Shown: positions 1 through 13,455, counted from the stretch's first letter. The stretch is DNA of 64,000 nucleotides from Ferrithrix thermotolerans DSM 19514 (GCA_945906305.1 CAMDQT010000019.1:1-64000), one strand, 5' to 3'. Notes: generated by a model from the sequence alone, not told the origin. Program-made: numbers and translations.

Positions 1-74
1 TCGACACCGCACGCGGTGACGACCGACAGGACCGACGGGCGATTGTGCCCGGCACGAGTCAAGTCCCCGGTTGC

Positions 75-104
75 GAACAGCCGGCCCTTCGGGGCCGGCT
101 GTTC
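75..104. terminator. Perfect 13-bp hairpin with UUCG tetraloop (GAACAGCCGGCCC-TTCG-GGGCCGGCTGTTC), terminator-like, no clear U-tract
   Basis: Inverted repeat read directly; lies upstream of guaB3, presumably at the 3' end of the gene left of the window. Confidence 0.6.
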
Positions 105-456
105 GCCGTTTGTGGGGTCGATGTCCGTCGCTGCGCTGACCCTGGGGGCGACTGGTGCGAAATGCTGCCTGGCCCTGGCTCAAGGGCTATCCAGATTCGG
201 TCCAGGTAGGCGTGGCGGCGCTAACATCAGGGCGTTGTCCCACGGTCGCCGGCAGTCCCGACGGGTCGGTCGATGCCTCGGATGCCGCTTCTGGGTTGTG
301 ATGGGTTGGTTGGGAAAGGCACGGCTCATGCCGACGCTCTCGTGCGAAAGCGAAACCCCCTGGCGCTCACCACCACGCTGCGGTGCCCCTTCACCAGGAG
401 CGCCCGTACCCCGAGGCGCTCACAGGACAGATTGTTCGCAACTTCATAGGGAGTAG

Positions 457-1619
457 ATGATGGCCGAGATCGAAATCGGACTGGGCAAGTCGGGTCGCCG
501 GGCATACGGCTTCGACGACATCGCGATCGTGCCGTCGCGCCGCACCCGCGATCCCGAAGATGTCGACATCTCCTGGCAGATCGATGCTTTTCGTTTCGAG
601 TTGCCCGTGCTTGGTTCAGCGATGGACGGGGTGGTCAGCCCGGCCACGGCTATCGAAATCGGCCGTGTCGGTGGGGCCGGGGTGCTCAACCTCGAGGGGT
701 TGTGGACTCGCTACGAGGACCCCGAGCCGCTGCTCGAGGAGATTGCCCACCTCGATGTCGAAAAGGCCACCCGCCGGATGCAGGAAATTTATGCCGAGCC
801 TTTGCGGCCCGAACTGGTCACCGCTCGTATCAAGGAGATCAAGGCTGCCGGGGTGACAGCAGTGGCGGCGGTGACCCCGCAGCGGGCATCGATGTTGGTT
901 GGCGCCATCATGGCCGGCGAGCTGGACATGCTGATCATCCAAGGCACGGTGGTGTCCGCAGAGCACGTGTCGCGCACCGTCGAGCCGCTCAACCTCAAGC
1001 GGTTTGTGCGGGAGCTCGAGCTGCCGGTGATCGTCGGCGGCTGTGCGTCCTACCAGGCCGGTTTGCATCTCATGCGCACGGGCGCGGCCGGGGTGCTCGT
1101 TGGTGTGGGACCAGGCCACGCGTGCACCACCCGCGGGGTGTTGGGCATCGGTGTGCCCCAGGCCACGGCCATCGCTGACGTTCGCGCTGCCCGTATGCGT
1201 CACCTCGATGAGACCGGTGCATACGTCCATGTCATCGCCGATGGCGGCATGGCGACCGGCGGCGATATCGCCAAGGCCATTGTGTGTGGTGCTGACGCGG
1301 TCATGATCGGCTCGCCCCTCGCGGCGGCCTATGAAGCGCCGGGCAAGGGGTGGCACTGGGGGATGGCCACGTTCCATTCGAGCTTGCCTCGCGGTGCCCG
1401 GGTGCGGACTGAGCCGCGCGGCTCGCTGGAGGAGATCCTCACTGGACCGGCCCATGAGAACGACGGTCGGCTCAATCTTTTCGGAGCGCTACGGACCTCG
1501 ATGGCCACCACCGGCTACCAAACGCTGAAGGAATTCCAAAAGGCCGAGGTAATGGTGGCACCGGCACTGCAAACCGAGGGCAAGGCACTGCAGAAGGGGC
1601 AAGGCGTGGGTATGGGGCG

Positions 1620-1623
<4 letters not shown>
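457..1623 (+). CDS. guaB3: GuaB3 family IMP dehydrogenase-related protein
   Basis: N-term [38 protein letters not shown]-like barrel; overlaps guaA by ATGA. Confidence 0.9.
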
Positions 1624-3212
<1,589 letters not shown>

Positions 3213-3290
3213 TCGGCTCCGCTTCGATGAGCGGAATCGAGCCGTGGTGGCCTTCGCTCCGCTTTCCTAGGTGACCGGTAGTCTCGCGCC

Positions 3291-5525
3291 GTGGCCCGTC
3301 GTGTCGAACCCGCAGACCTTCTTGACGGGCTCAACCCTGCCCAACGCGAGGCGGTGGCCCATGAGGGCGGCCCGTTGTTGGTCATTGCCGGCGCTGGATC
3401 GGGTAAGACCCGCGTCCTGACCCACCGAATCGCCCACCTGATCGAGCACGGCGGGGTGTCGCCGTTTGAGATCCTCGCCATCACCTTCACCAACAAAGCA
3501 GCCCAGGAGATGCGCCAGCGCGTCGGTCAGCTCATCGGCCCGGTGGCCGAAAAAATGTGGGTCTCGACCTTCCATTCGGCGTGTGTGCGCATGCTGCGGC
3601 GCGACGTCTCGGTGCTCGGCTACCCGTCGAGCTTCTCGATCTACGACCAGGCCGATGCGGTGCGGCTGTGCGGCTACGTCATTCGCGATCTCAACCTCGA
3701 CGCGAAAAAGTTCGCGGCGCGTTCCATCCAAGCGGCCATCTCGGCGGCGAAGAACGATGGCGTCGACGTGGACGCCTATCAGGACCGCGCATCGGGACCC
3801 TTTGAGAAGCGCATCGCCGATGTGTACCGCGAGTACCAGCTACGCCTGCACCAGGCCGGGGCGATGGATTTCGACGATCTGCTTTCGGTGACGGTGCGGC
3901 TCTTGCGTACCCATCCCGAGGTGCTCGCGGGCTATCAGCGACGGTTTCGTCACGTGCTGGTCGACGAATATCAGGACACCAACCGGGTGCAGAACGATCT
4001 GGTGCTTCTTCTTGGCGCCGAGCACCGCAACGTATTCGTGGTCGGCGACAGCGACCAGTCCATCTACTCCTTTCGAGCGGCGGACATTCGCAACATCTTG
4101 GAGTTCGAGCGGGCCTTCCCCGATGCCACCGTCGTCGTGCTCGATCAGAACTACCGCTCGACCCAAGTCATCCTTGATGCGGCCAACGCGGTCATCGCCA
4201 ACAACTTGTCGCGCAAGCCGAAGGAGCTGTGGACCGAATCCGACGGTGGTGAGCGGATCAGTCGGTACCACGCCGATGATGACACCGACGAGGCCCAATG
4301 GGTAGGCCGCGAGATTGCCCGGCTTCACGAGAGCGGGACGGTTCGATGGGACGAGATCGCCGTCTTCTATCGTGCCAACGCCCAGTCCGGGGTGCTCGAG
4401 GGTCAGTTCAGAAAGGGAGACATCCCCTACAAGGTGGTCGGACATACCAGCTTGTTCGCTCGGCGGGAGGTGAAAGACGCCCTCGCCTTTGTGAAGGCAG
4501 TGGTCAATCCTGCCGACGAGGTGTCCGTCAAGCGCATCCTCAACGTCCCCAAGCGCGGCATCGGCGATACCTCCGAAGCTCGCCTCAATGCCTACGCCAG
4601 AGCGTACGGCCTGACCTTTTTCGGTGCCCTTCGGCGTGCCGATGATGTGGGGCTGTCGAGCAGGGCGGTGCGGGCCATCGAGTCCTTCGTCGAACTGCTC
4701 GATGGTCTCACCGATGTCGTCGGGGACGGCCCCGTGCCGCTGCTCGAGGCAATCCTGGATCGCAGCGGGTACCTCGTCGAACTCGAGGCTGAGGGCACCA
4801 TCGATGCCGAGGGCCGCATCGGTGAGCTCGCGGAGTTGGTGAGGTTGGCCGGCGACTTCGAAGATGTCGACGCGTTCCTAGAGCAGGTTGCACTCGTGGC
4901 GGACACCGACGCGTTGGGGGGCGACGCGTCGCAGGTCACCTTGATGACCCTGCACTCGGCCAAGGGTTTGGAATTCCCCGTCGTGTTCCTCGTCGGACTC
5001 GAGGAGGGGGTCTTCCCTCACGTCCGCTCCATCGGCGATCCCGAGCAGATGGAAGAGGAGCGCCGCCTGGCCTACGTCGGTATCACTCGGGCCCGTCAGC
5101 GGCTGTTCTTGTCGAGTTCGTGGACCCGGATGTTGTTCGGGTCGACGCAGTACAACCCGCCGAGCCGGTTCATTGAGGAGATCCCGGCGGAGTTGATCGA
5201 GGAGATCGGCGCCAATCGACGGACCGGCCGGTCCTCTCGGCTCGGTAATCCTGAGGCGGGCCGGGAGCGCATCGTCGATCGTGCTCTGTCCGGCTTCGGT
5301 GCTGCTCGTGCGGCGCCTTCGATGGTTGCCCCGGCTGGCCCGAAACCGTCCTCTGCCCAGGCCATGGGGTTCCGGGTCGGGGAGGATGTGCGTCATCCAA
5401 GATTCGGTGATGGGGTGATCCTGAGCATCGAGGGCGAGGGAGACAAGGCCGTGGCGACGGTTCGTTTTCCCCATGCGGGCGAACGACAGTTGCTGTTGTC
5501 TTGGGCGCCGTTGGAACGGCTGTAG
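3291..5525 (+). CDS. pcrA: UvrD/PcrA-family superfamily 1 DNA helicase
   Basis: LNPAQREAV, Walker [55 protein letters not shown]; PcrA-type C-terminal domain ([11 protein letters not shown]). Confidence 0.95.
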   Translation: MARRVEPADLLDGLNPAQREAVAHEGGPLLVIAGAGSGKTRVLTHRIAHLIEHGGVSPFEILAITFTNKAAQEMRQRVGQLIGPVAEKMWVSTFHSACVRMLRRDVSVLGYPSSFSIYDQADAVRLCGYVIRDLNLDAKKFAARSIQAAISAAKNDGVDVDAYQDRASGPFEKRIADVYREYQLRLHQAGAMDFDDLLSVTVRLLRTHPEVLAGYQRRFRHVLVDEYQDTNRVQNDLVLLLGAEHRNVFVVGDSDQSIYSFRAADIRNILEFERAFPDATVVVLDQNYRSTQVILDAANAVIANNLSRKPKELWTESDGGERISRYHADDDTDEAQWVGREIARLHESGTVRWDEIAVFYRANAQSGVLEGQFRKGDIPYKVVGHTSLFARREVKDALAFVKAVVNPADEVSVKRILNVPKRGIGDTSEARLNAYARAYGLTFFGALRRADDVGLSSRAVRAIESFVELLDGLTDVVGDGPVPLLEAILDRSGYLVELEAEGTIDAEGRIGELAELVRLAGDFEDVDAFLEQVALVADTDALGGDASQVTLMTLHSAKGLEFPVVFLVGLEEGVFPHVRSIGDPEQMEEERRLAYVGITRARQRLFLSSSWTRMLFGSTQYNPPSRFIEEIPAELIEEIGANRRTGRSSRLGNPEAGRERIVDRALSGFGAARAAPSMVAPAGPKPSSAQAMGFRVGEDVRHPRFGDGVILSIEGEGDKAVATVRFPHAGERQLLLSWAPLERL

Positions 5526-5593
5526 CTCGCGGGCTGGCCCGCGGCGCGATGGTGGCACGCCCGCCGATCGGGGTTTCACCCTTGGGTCGATGC

Positions 5594-6121
5594 TCATCTG
5601 CCCGACAGGACGACACTCGAAGCGGTCGTGGAGGGCGTGGTGCTCGATCCCCGTTGAGCGGCGTTGATGTCCACGATGATTCGGCCCGCGGTGATCGCCA
5701 CCGGGAGTTGGCCCAATCCGGTGCCATCGGCAGGGAAGGTCAGCGACGCGGCGCACGAATACTCGAACAGGTTCCGTGCTGCGCTCCAAGACACCTGGCA
5801 GTTGCGTGGGTCCCCTGGCCGTCGCGCCTCGAAAGCCAACCAGCCCTGGGCGGGGTCCTGGCCGAGATGTTGTACGACGATGTCGCGGCTGCCGCCCGCG
5901 AGGTCGGAGAACAAGATCGGACCCCGGTCACGAACGTCCTCGGCCATATCAGCGGCCTCGCCCGCGTTGAAGTAGTCATCGCCGAGGCGAATCTGCACGT
6001 CATCGCGGCTCGCTACCAGCTTGAAGAACAGCGCGATGCCTCCGACGATGACCAACAGGGCCACCGCGACCATGGCGATGGCGCGTACCTCACTTCGGGT
6101 CGTGGTACGTCCTACGGGCAT
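5594..6121 (-). CDS. Hypothetical protein with one N-terminal transmembrane segment
   Basis: 175-aa ORF with TM ([20 protein letters not shown]), then a soluble domain; convergent with uvrD. Confidence 0.6.
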   Translation of the reverse strand: MPVGRTTTRSEVRAIAMVAVALLVIVGGIALFFKLVASRDDVQIRLGDDYFNAGEAADMAEDVRDRGPILFSDLAGGSRDIVVQHLGQDPAQGWLAFEARRPGDPRNCQVSWSAARNLFEYSCAASLTFPADGTGLGQLPVAITAGRIIVDINAAQRGSSTTPSTTASSVVLSGR

Positions 6122-6184
6122 CGCTTGAGGCTAGGGCGCAGCTCGATTGCAGCGGGTGACCTGCTCACCCCTAGTATCCGAATA

Positions 6185-6601
6185 ATGCAACGACGCTACA
6201 GAGTCGTGGTGGCCAAGACGGGCCTTGACGGGCACGATCGTGGTGTAAAGGTGATTGCTCGGCTCCTTCGTGATGCCGGGTTCGAAGTCATTTACACCGG
6301 TCTATTCCAAACCCCGGAGCAGGTTGCAGAGGCGGCCCTCCAAGAGGACGCCGACGCGGTCGGTCTTTCGCTGCTGTCGGGGGCCCATCTCACCCTGTTC
6401 CCCAGGGTGATCGAGGAGTTGCGCACCCGGGGCCTCGACGATGTCGTGGTCTTTGGTGGCGGCACCATTCCTGACATCGACATTCCGGTCCTCAAGGCGC
6501 AGGGTGTAGCCGCCGTGTTCACCCCGGGGGCGTCCATGGAAGCGATTACGTCGTGGTTGGCCAAGGCCCTCGATGATCGGGAGACCGCCGGGTCGTCCTG
6601 A
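6185..6601 (+). CDS. Stand-alone cobalamin (B12)-binding domain protein, small subunit of a methylmalonyl-CoA-mutase-type enzyme
   Basis: In ORF 5501..6601, start taken at ATG 6185; [38 protein letters not shown]12-binding motifs. Confidence 0.85.
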   Translation: MQRRYRVVVAKTGLDGHDRGVKVIARLLRDAGFEVIYTGLFQTPEQVAEAALQEDADAVGLSLLSGAHLTLFPRVIEELRTRGLDDVVVFGGGTIPDIDIPVLKAQGVAAVFTPGASMEAITSWLAKALDDRETAGSS

Positions 6602-6688
6602 TGCCGTTTCGACCGCGGTCTACGCCTACCTCGGTGGTGGGGGTCGTTGTCGCCATTACTGAGCTCACACCATAGAAAGGCCAGCTAC

Positions 6689-7840
6689 TTGGATCTGTAC
6701 GAGTACCAAGGCAAGCAGTTCTTTGCCCGCTTCGGTATCCCCGTGTCGGCCGGCGACGTCGCCACCACCGTGGACGAAGCCGTTGCCGTCGCCGAACGCG
6801 TGGGCTACCCAGTGGTGGTCAAGGCCCAGGTTCAGGTGGGCGGGCGCGGCAAGGCCGGCGGTATCAAGCTGGCCAACTCCACCGAGGAGGTCCGCACCCA
6901 CGCCGGCAACATCCTGGGCATGGACATCAAGGGTCACATCGTGCACGTGGTGTGGGTCGAGGTGGCTTCCGATATCGCCGAGGAGTACTACGCGTCGTTC
7001 ACCCTTGACCGCTCGGCGAAGAAACACCTCGGCATGCTGTCCGCACAGGGCGGGGTCGAGATCGAGACCGTGGCGGAGGAGAACCCGGACGCCATCGCCA
7101 AGATCTGGGTCGACCCAGTTGACGGGCTCACCGACGCCAGCGCCCGGGCATGGGTCGCGGCGGCCAAGCTCAACCCCGCAGCTACCGAAGGTACGGTCGA
7201 GATCCTCAAGAAGCTGTACCGGGCGTACACCGAGGGAGACGCCGATCTTGCGGAGATCAACCCTCTCATCCTCAAGCCCACGGGCGAGGTGCACGCGCTT
7301 GACGCCAAGGTTTCCCTTGATGCCAACAGCCTGTATCGCCACGCCGACTACGAGGCTTACGACGCCACGCAGGTACGAGACCAACGCGAGACCGAGGCTC
7401 ATGAAAAGGGACTGCAGTACGTCGGTCTGGAAGGTTCGGTCGGCGTGATTGCGAACGGTGCCGGTCTGGCGATGTCCACGGTCGACATCATCAATCAGGT
7501 CGGGGGTAAGCCGGCCAACTTCCTCGACATCGGTGGCGGCTCCAACGCCGCGGTCATGGCCGGGGCCCTTGAGGTCATCAACAACGACCCCAACGTGCGG
7601 TCGATCTTCATCAACATCTTCGGCGGCATCACCAAGGGCGAAGAGGTGGCCAACGGCATCGTCCAGGCGCTCGCCTCGGTCAACATCGATTCCCCCATCG
7701 TCATTCGTCTCGACGGCACGAACGCCGATGAGGGCCGGGCAATTCTCGCCGGGCACCTGTCGGAGAAGCTGCAGATGGCACCGAACATGCTCAGCGCAGC
7801 CCGTCGGGCCGTTGAGCTCGCAGGAGGAACCCCCAAGTGA
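6689..7840 (+). CDS. sucC: Succinate-CoA ligase (ADP-forming) beta subunit
   Basis: LDLYEYQGKQFFARFGIPV; likely TTG start at 6689; KAQVQVGGRGKAGG, IFGGITKGEEVANGI. Confidence 0.95.
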   Translation: MDLYEYQGKQFFARFGIPVSAGDVATTVDEAVAVAERVGYPVVVKAQVQVGGRGKAGGIKLANSTEEVRTHAGNILGMDIKGHIVHVVWVEVASDIAEEYYASFTLDRSAKKHLGMLSAQGGVEIETVAEENPDAIAKIWVDPVDGLTDASARAWVAAAKLNPAATEGTVEILKKLYRAYTEGDADLAEINPLILKPTGEVHALDAKVSLDANSLYRHADYEAYDATQVRDQRETEAHEKGLQYVGLEGSVGVIANGAGLAMSTVDIINQVGGKPANFLDIGGGSNAAVMAGALEVINNDPNVRSIFINIFGGITKGEEVANGIVQALASVNIDSPIVIRLDGTNADEGRAILAGHLSEKLQMAPNMLSAARRAVELAGGTPK

Positions 7841-8721
7841 GCATTTTCGTCGATGAGAACACCAAGGTCATCTACCAGGGCCTGACCGGATCGCAGGGTC
7901 GCTATTACGGCCTGTCCAATCGGGCCTACGGCACCAACGTGGTCGGTGGTACTAACCCGAAGAAGGCCGGTACCGACGTTGAGGGCATCCCGGTTTTCGC
8001 CTCAGTCGCCGACGCGGTGAGCGCCACTGGTGCCAACGCGAGCTGCATCTTCATCCCCGCCCCCGGGGTGCGCGATGCGGTGATGGAGGCCGCGGAGGGC
8101 GGCATTCAATTCATCGCGTGCATCACCGAAGGGGTGCCAGCGCATGATGAGGCCTGGTTCTTCAACAAGCTCCAGCGTGACTTCCCGAACGTTCGTCTGC
8201 TCGGTCCGAACTGCCCCGGCATCATCAGCCCCGGTAAGTGCAACATCGGCATTACTGCGGGCCACATCGCCAAACCCGGCGGTCCGGTCGGCATTGTGAG
8301 CCGCTCGGGCACGCTGACCTACCAGGCGCTGTACGAACTGCAGCAGCAGGACATCGGCGTCACCACCTGTGTGGGTATCGGTGGCGACCCGGTGCCGGGC
8401 ACGAGCTTCATTGACTGCCTGCGGGCTTTCGAAGCCGATCCTGACACCAAGGCCGTGATGATGATCGGTGAGATCGGTGGTTCGGCCGAGGAAGAGGCGG
8501 CCGAGTTCATCAAAAATCACATGAGCAAGCCGGTCTCGGCGTACATCGCTGGTGGCACGGCTCCCGCAGGCAAGAAGATGGGCCACGCTGGCGCCATCGT
8601 CTCAGGCGGCAAGGGCACCGCCCAGGCCAAGATGGAGGCCCTGCAAGATGCTGGGGTCCGGATCGGGTTGAACCCGACCGAGGCCGGCGCACACATGGTG
8701 GACATCGTCCGCTCACTCTGA
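7837..8721 (+). CDS. sucD: Succinate-CoA ligase alpha subunit
   Basis: IFVDENTKVIYQGLTGSQGRYY; RLLGPNCPGIISPGKCNIGI; GHAGAIVSGGKGTA; GTGA overlap with sucC. Confidence 0.96.
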   Translation: MSIFVDENTKVIYQGLTGSQGRYYGLSNRAYGTNVVGGTNPKKAGTDVEGIPVFASVADAVSATGANASCIFIPAPGVRDAVMEAAEGGIQFIACITEGVPAHDEAWFFNKLQRDFPNVRLLGPNCPGIISPGKCNIGITAGHIAKPGGPVGIVSRSGTLTYQALYELQQQDIGVTTCVGIGGDPVPGTSFIDCLRAFEADPDTKAVMMIGEIGGSAEEEAAEFIKNHMSKPVSAYIAGGTAPAGKKMGHAGAIVSGGKGTAQAKMEALQDAGVRIGLNPTEAGAHMVDIVRSL

Positions 8722-8737
8722 GCGACACGTGGTGATG

Positions 8738-8775
8738 GGCGAGGTCCGCAGCCAGTTTCGGCCGCGGACCTCGCC
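8738..8775. terminator. 12-bp inverted repeat (GGCGAGGTCCGC...GCGGACCTCGCC), terminator/attenuator-like hairpin between sucD and purH
   Basis: Inverted repeat read directly; no long U-tract. Confidence 0.5.
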
Positions 8776-8806
8776 ACATCCCCTGCGCATTCACTACGGT
8801 TCCGGG

Positions 8807-10324
8807 GTGCCCACCGCTTTGCTCTCCGTGTATGACAAGTCCGGCATCGTTGAACTCGGCCAGGATCTGACCTCGCTGGGCTGGCAACTGGTGTCGAGTG
8901 GCGGGACCGCGGCGGCGCTGGTTGCGGGCGGGGTGGCGGTCACCGATGTTGCCGAACTGACCGGCTACCCGCCGCTGTTCGGCCATCGCGTCGTGACGCT
9001 GCACCCGATTGTGCACGGCGGCATCCTGGCGGACCGCGATGAGCCGTCCCACGTCGCGGACCTCGAGGCCAATGCAATCGCCCCCATCGATCTCGTTGTG
9101 GGCAACCTCTACCCGTTCGGGTCCAACCCCTCGGTCGAGCTGATCGACATCGGTGGTCCGGCCATGGTGCGCGCCGCGGCGAAGAACCATGCCCACGTCG
9201 CGGTGGTGACGAGCCCGGCCGATTATGCGGTGCTGGTGGCAGAACTACGCGCTGACGGAGCACTGTCCGCGACGACCCGCCGCCGCCTGGCTCGGGCGGC
9301 GTTTGCTCATACCGCGGCCTATGACGCGGCGATCGTCTCGTGGTTTGACGAGGAAGATGCATCATCAGCGGGGGAAGAATCCCTGCCGCCCACCGTGCAC
9401 CTTTCCGCCGAACGGGTGACCACCTTGCGCTACGGCGAGAACCCCCACCAGTTCGGCGCCCGCTACCGCTACAGCAATGGCCCGACGGGCTGGTGGGACG
9501 GCGCTTCCCAGCTCAACGGCAAGGAGATGTCCTACCTCAACGTGTACGACGCCGACGCCGCGTGGCGTTTGGCGTGGTCGCTTGGCGATCGGGCGGCGGT
9601 GGCCATCATCAAACACGCCAATCCCTGCGGGGTGGCGGTGGGGGAGGACGTCACCGAGGTATACCAGCGGGCCCATGCCTGCGATCCAGTGTCGGCCTTC
9701 GGGGGGATTGTGGCCCTGAACCGCCCCATGCCGCTGGCTCTCGCCGAGGCGCTCAGCCCGGTGTTCACCGAGGTGGTCATCGCCCCGTCCTTCGAGCCTG
9801 AGGCGCTGGCGTTGCTGCAGAAAAAGGCCAACGTGCGGGTGCTGTTGGCACCGGCACCTTCGCCGTTGGGTCTGCAAGTTCGACCCATCGACGGTGGGCT
9901 CCTGATCCAGACCCCCGACCGGGTGAGCTGGGACCCGGCTTTATTCCAGGTGGTCACGCACCGGGCCCCGAGCGAAGCGGAGTGGGCGGATCTCGAGTTG
10001 GCCTGGCGGGTAGCGGCCTCGGTTAGTTCCAACACCATCGTCTTGGTCAAAGACGGTGCCGCCGTCGGCATCGGCGCCGGCCAGCAGAACCGGCGAGACG
10101 CCGGCCGCCTCGCGGCCGAGAAAGCCGACGGCCGAGCCCGAGGCGGGGCGTGTGCCAGCGACGCGTTCTTTCCTTTCCGCGATGGCCTGGACGCGGCCGC
10201 TCAAGCCGGCGCGACCGCCGTGGTGCAGCCCGGTGGTTCGGTCCGCGACGCGGAGGTCATTGAGGCCGCAAACGAAGCGGGGATGGCCATGGTCTTCACC
10301 GGTGAGCGGCATTTCAGGCATTGA
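8807..10324 (+). CDS. purH: Bifunctional AICAR formyltransferase/IMP cyclohydrolase
   Basis: [21 protein letters not shown] (GTG 8807); [53 protein letters not shown]. Confidence 0.95.
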   Translation: MPTALLSVYDKSGIVELGQDLTSLGWQLVSSGGTAAALVAGGVAVTDVAELTGYPPLFGHRVVTLHPIVHGGILADRDEPSHVADLEANAIAPIDLVVGNLYPFGSNPSVELIDIGGPAMVRAAAKNHAHVAVVTSPADYAVLVAELRADGALSATTRRRLARAAFAHTAAYDAAIVSWFDEEDASSAGEESLPPTVHLSAERVTTLRYGENPHQFGARYRYSNGPTGWWDGASQLNGKEMSYLNVYDADAAWRLAWSLGDRAAVAIIKHANPCGVAVGEDVTEVYQRAHACDPVSAFGGIVALNRPMPLALAEALSPVFTEVVIAPSFEPEALALLQKKANVRVLLAPAPSPLGLQVRPIDGGLLIQTPDRVSWDPALFQVVTHRAPSEAEWADLELAWRVAASVSSNTIVLVKDGAAVGIGAGQQNRRDAGRLAAEKADGRARGGACASDAFFPFRDGLDAAAQAGATAVVQPGGSVRDAEVIEAANEAGMAMVFTGERHFRH

Positions 10325-10365
10325 GACTCACTGTCGAATCGCTTTTGGCGTCGTAGCTTTGGGGT

Positions 10366-11226
10366 ATGGCCCAGATCCGCGACCTACTCGGTGGTTCTCC
10401 AACGCTGTCCTTCGAGTTCTTTCCGCCCAAGACCGACGCCGCGGCGCGGGGCTTGGAGAAGACGGTCTACGAGCTGCGCCGCGCCAACCCGACGTTTGTT
10501 TCGGTCACCTACGGAGCTGGTGGAACGGATGCGCATCGCACCCGTGACCTCGTTGTCGAGTTGACCCTGAACCATCCCTTTCCGACGATGGCCCACCTGA
10601 CCTGTATGAACCATCGACGCCAGGACCTCGTGACGCTGCTGGAGGATTACCGCGATCACGGCGTACGCAACATCTTGGCCCTCGGTGGGGATCCGCCTGC
10701 GGACGGCAGCGCGCCGAGTGGTGAGCTGACCTACGCATCGGAGCTGGTGGATCTGGTCCGCACGGTGGACGACTTCACTGTTGGGGTGGCGGCCTTTCCT
10801 GAGCTGCACCCTCGATCGGAGAACACTGGGCAGGACCGTCGTTTTCTCGCCCACAAGCTCGAGCGTGCCGATTTCGCCGTCACCCAGTTTTTCTTTGATG
10901 CTGCGCCCTATTTCCGCATGGTGGAGGAACTGGCGAGCCTCGGTTGTCACACGCCGATCCTGCCCGGACTGATGCCGGTCACAAACCCGGCGTCGATCGC
11001 CCGCTTTGCCGCCATGAACGGCACCAGGGTGCCGCCGGGGTTGTGGGCCCGAATCAGCGAGGCGGGCGATGATGACCGCCTTGAGATCGCCTTAGAAGCG
11101 GCATCGCAGTTAGGACATGAGCTGCTCGATGGTGGTGCGCCCGGCGTGCACCTCTACACGCTGAACCGGTCTGACGTGGCCATGCGCGTGGCGGAGAACC
11201 TCGGGTTCGTGTCCGCCGCGAGCTGA
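10366..11226 (+). CDS. metF: Methylenetetrahydrofolate reductase
   Basis: [60 protein letters not shown]. Confidence 0.92.
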   Translation: MAQIRDLLGGSPTLSFEFFPPKTDAAARGLEKTVYELRRANPTFVSVTYGAGGTDAHRTRDLVVELTLNHPFPTMAHLTCMNHRRQDLVTLLEDYRDHGVRNILALGGDPPADGSAPSGELTYASELVDLVRTVDDFTVGVAAFPELHPRSENTGQDRRFLAHKLERADFAVTQFFFDAAPYFRMVEELASLGCHTPILPGLMPVTNPASIARFAAMNGTRVPPGLWARISEAGDDDRLEIALEAASQLGHELLDGGAPGVHLYTLNRSDVAMRVAENLGFVSAAS

Positions 11227-11322
11227 GCGCGCCCGGAACGAGCCACATAGCTCCAACGGGTCGTGGTGGGCGGTCGCCACTTTTTCGTACCCGATGGCGG
11301 AATCACTCCTTATAGTGCAGCC

Positions 11323-12084
11323 ATGCGAAGTGACCTCTTTGCTCATATCGAACAGGCGACGACGGAGCCTGGATTCCGCTTACAGAACTCGAAGCTGCTC
11401 AAGGCCACGGTTGGCAATGGCGGCGCCTTCTACGCCCGGCGTGGTGCCATGGTCGCGTATCAAGGGACGGCCCGCTTCGAGTATCAGGGCGCGTTGGCGG
11501 GCGAAGGTTCGATGAAAGACAAGCTGTTCAAGGCGGCCAAGGGCGCCATCAGCGGCGAGGGCGTACCGCTCATGCGGGTGACGGGCGAAGCGGAGGTCTT
11601 CCTCGCCGATGCGGCATCTGACATCTTCATCATCCACCTCGAGGGGTCCGATGCGATATCGATAAATGGCGCGAACGTGCTGGCCTTTGAATCTTCGTTG
11701 AAATACGACATCCGCCTGATGACCAATGCCGGCGTGTTCGCTGGCGCGGGCCTGTTCAACACCATCATCTATGGCACCGGGCAGGTCGCGATCACCTCGC
11801 ACGGTCAACCAGTCGTGATGGAGACGACTCACCAGCCGACCTATGTCGACCCCAACGCCGCCATCTGCTGGTCGGCCAACCTGCAGGTAGACCTACAGCG
11901 CTCCGAAGGCCTCGGCTCGTTCATCGGGCGCACCTCGGGGGAGAGTCAGCAGATGCGTTTTTCCGGCCCTGGCTTCGTGGTGGTGCAGCCGAATGAGAAC
12001 CAGGCCGGTATCGGCCAGACCGGCACGACCAATGCCTCAGGCCCTGGTGGGGCCCTCGGGAGCTTGCTCGGCGGCGCTCGTTGA
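11323..12084 (+). CDS. AIM24-family protein
   Basis: Gly-rich beta-repeat protein; GAFYARRGAMVAYQGTARFEYQGALAG; VFLADAASDIFIIHLEGSDAISINGANVLAFE; start likely ATG 11323. Confidence 0.75.
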   Translation: MRSDLFAHIEQATTEPGFRLQNSKLLKATVGNGGAFYARRGAMVAYQGTARFEYQGALAGEGSMKDKLFKAAKGAISGEGVPLMRVTGEAEVFLADAASDIFIIHLEGSDAISINGANVLAFESSLKYDIRLMTNAGVFAGAGLFNTIIYGTGQVAITSHGQPVVMETTHQPTYVDPNAAICWSANLQVDLQRSEGLGSFIGRTSGESQQMRFSGPGFVVVQPNENQAGIGQTGTTNASGPGGALGSLLGGAR

Positions 12085-12194
12085 CCCACCGGCGGCGTGG
12101 CCTTGGGCGATCCGCGGCGCAACGTGCTGGCCATGGCAGGGGAGACACACGGTGCGCTCTGCGAAGGAACTAACGTTGGTGGCTTGATCTCGCC

Positions 12195-13436
12195 GTGGTG
12201 CACCGGAGGTGTCCAGGACCGTTGACCGCCTTCGTGCCTACTGCAAGCACTCTGCCCGCCACAACCGCGCGCCTTGAGGCCTTTCTGGCGGCGGAGTCTG
12301 TGGACACCCCGTTTCTCGTCGTTGATCTCGACGTGGTCCAGGAGCGGTACCTTCGCCTTGCGGCGGCGCTTGGCAACGCCGAGTTGTTTTATGCGGTGAA
12401 GGCCAATCCCGCCCCGGAGATCTTGGAGCTGTTGGTCCGTCACGGCTGCCAGTTCGATGTCGCTAGCCCCGGGGAGATCGACATGGCGCTCGCCGCGGGG
12501 GCCGACGCGGCGCAACTGTCCTACGGCAACACGATGAAGAAGCTCCGTGACATCGCCTATGCCATGGACCGCGGGGTTCGGTACTTCGCCTTTGATGCGC
12601 TGGAGGAACTGGACAAGATCATCGAGGTCCTCGCCGCCCGGCGGGACACGGTGGATCCAGGCGAGGTCATCGCGTTTTGTCGCATCCTCTGTGACGGAGC
12701 GGGCTCGGACTGGCCGTTGTCGCGCAAGTTCGGTTGTGATGTCGACCAGGCTGTCGAGCTCCTGGTCCGGGCGGCGGAGGCCGGCTTGGGGCTGGGCGTC
12801 TGTTTCCATGTCGGTTCCCAACAACGCAATCCCCATGCCTGGCATGACGCGCTACAAGTGGTGGCTCAACAGCTATGTGCCCCTCTCGCGGCGGCCGGCC
12901 ATCGGCTTGAGGCCCTGAACATCGGTGGCGGCTTCCCCGGCAGCTACCTCAGTGGGGTGCCCACGCCCGAGGAGTACGGGTCGGTCATCCTCGCCGCCGT
13001 GCGGGAGTTCTTCGGTGACCACGCGCCCCGGCTGATCGCTGAACCCGGCCGTTATCTCGTGGCTGACGCCGGTGTCATTCAGACCGAGGTGGTTCTCGTC
13101 GCCCGGAAATCAGTGCACGACCAGCACCGTTGGGTGTATCTCGACATCGGCTTGTTCGGTGGCCTGGCCGAGTGTCTCGGAGAGGCGATCAAGTACCCGA
13201 TTGCGACGCCCTACGACGCCACCTCGCCCGTCGGTCCGGCGGTCCTTGCCGGGCCCACCTGCGACAGCGTCGATGTGCTCTATGAGGAATACAAATACCC
13301 GCTGCCTCTGGCACTCGTGGCTGGCGACCGCATCGAACTTCTGTCCACCGGGGCCTACACCACGACGTACTCGGCTGTGGCCTTCAACGGTTTCGCACCG
13401 CTTGCGTCGTACTACCTGCCCGTTTCGGAGGACTGA
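12195..13436 (+). CDS. Fold-type III PLP-dependent decarboxylase (ornithine/diaminopimelate decarboxylase family)
   Basis: FYAVKANPAPEILELL (PLP lysine), FDVASPGEID, LNIGGGFPGSY, EPGRYLVADAG, GPTCDSVDVL; start uncertain. Confidence 0.85.
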   Translation: MVHRRCPGPLTAFVPTASTLPATTARLEAFLAAESVDTPFLVVDLDVVQERYLRLAAALGNAELFYAVKANPAPEILELLVRHGCQFDVASPGEIDMALAAGADAAQLSYGNTMKKLRDIAYAMDRGVRYFAFDALEELDKIIEVLAARRDTVDPGEVIAFCRILCDGAGSDWPLSRKFGCDVDQAVELLVRAAEAGLGLGVCFHVGSQQRNPHAWHDALQVVAQQLCAPLAAAGHRLEALNIGGGFPGSYLSGVPTPEEYGSVILAAVREFFGDHAPRLIAEPGRYLVADAGVIQTEVVLVARKSVHDQHRWVYLDIGLFGGLAECLGEAIKYPIATPYDATSPVGPAVLAGPTCDSVDVLYEEYKYPLPLALVAGDRIELLSTGAYTTTYSAVAFNGFAPLASYYLPVSED

Positions 13437-13455
13437 ACCCGCCGACGCGGTCGCT

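Noticed and set aside
16-456. 146-aa ORF at the window start
   Set aside because: Low-complexity Arg/Gly-rich translation, spans the UUCG hairpin and guaB3 leader; typical spurious ORF in high-GC DNA
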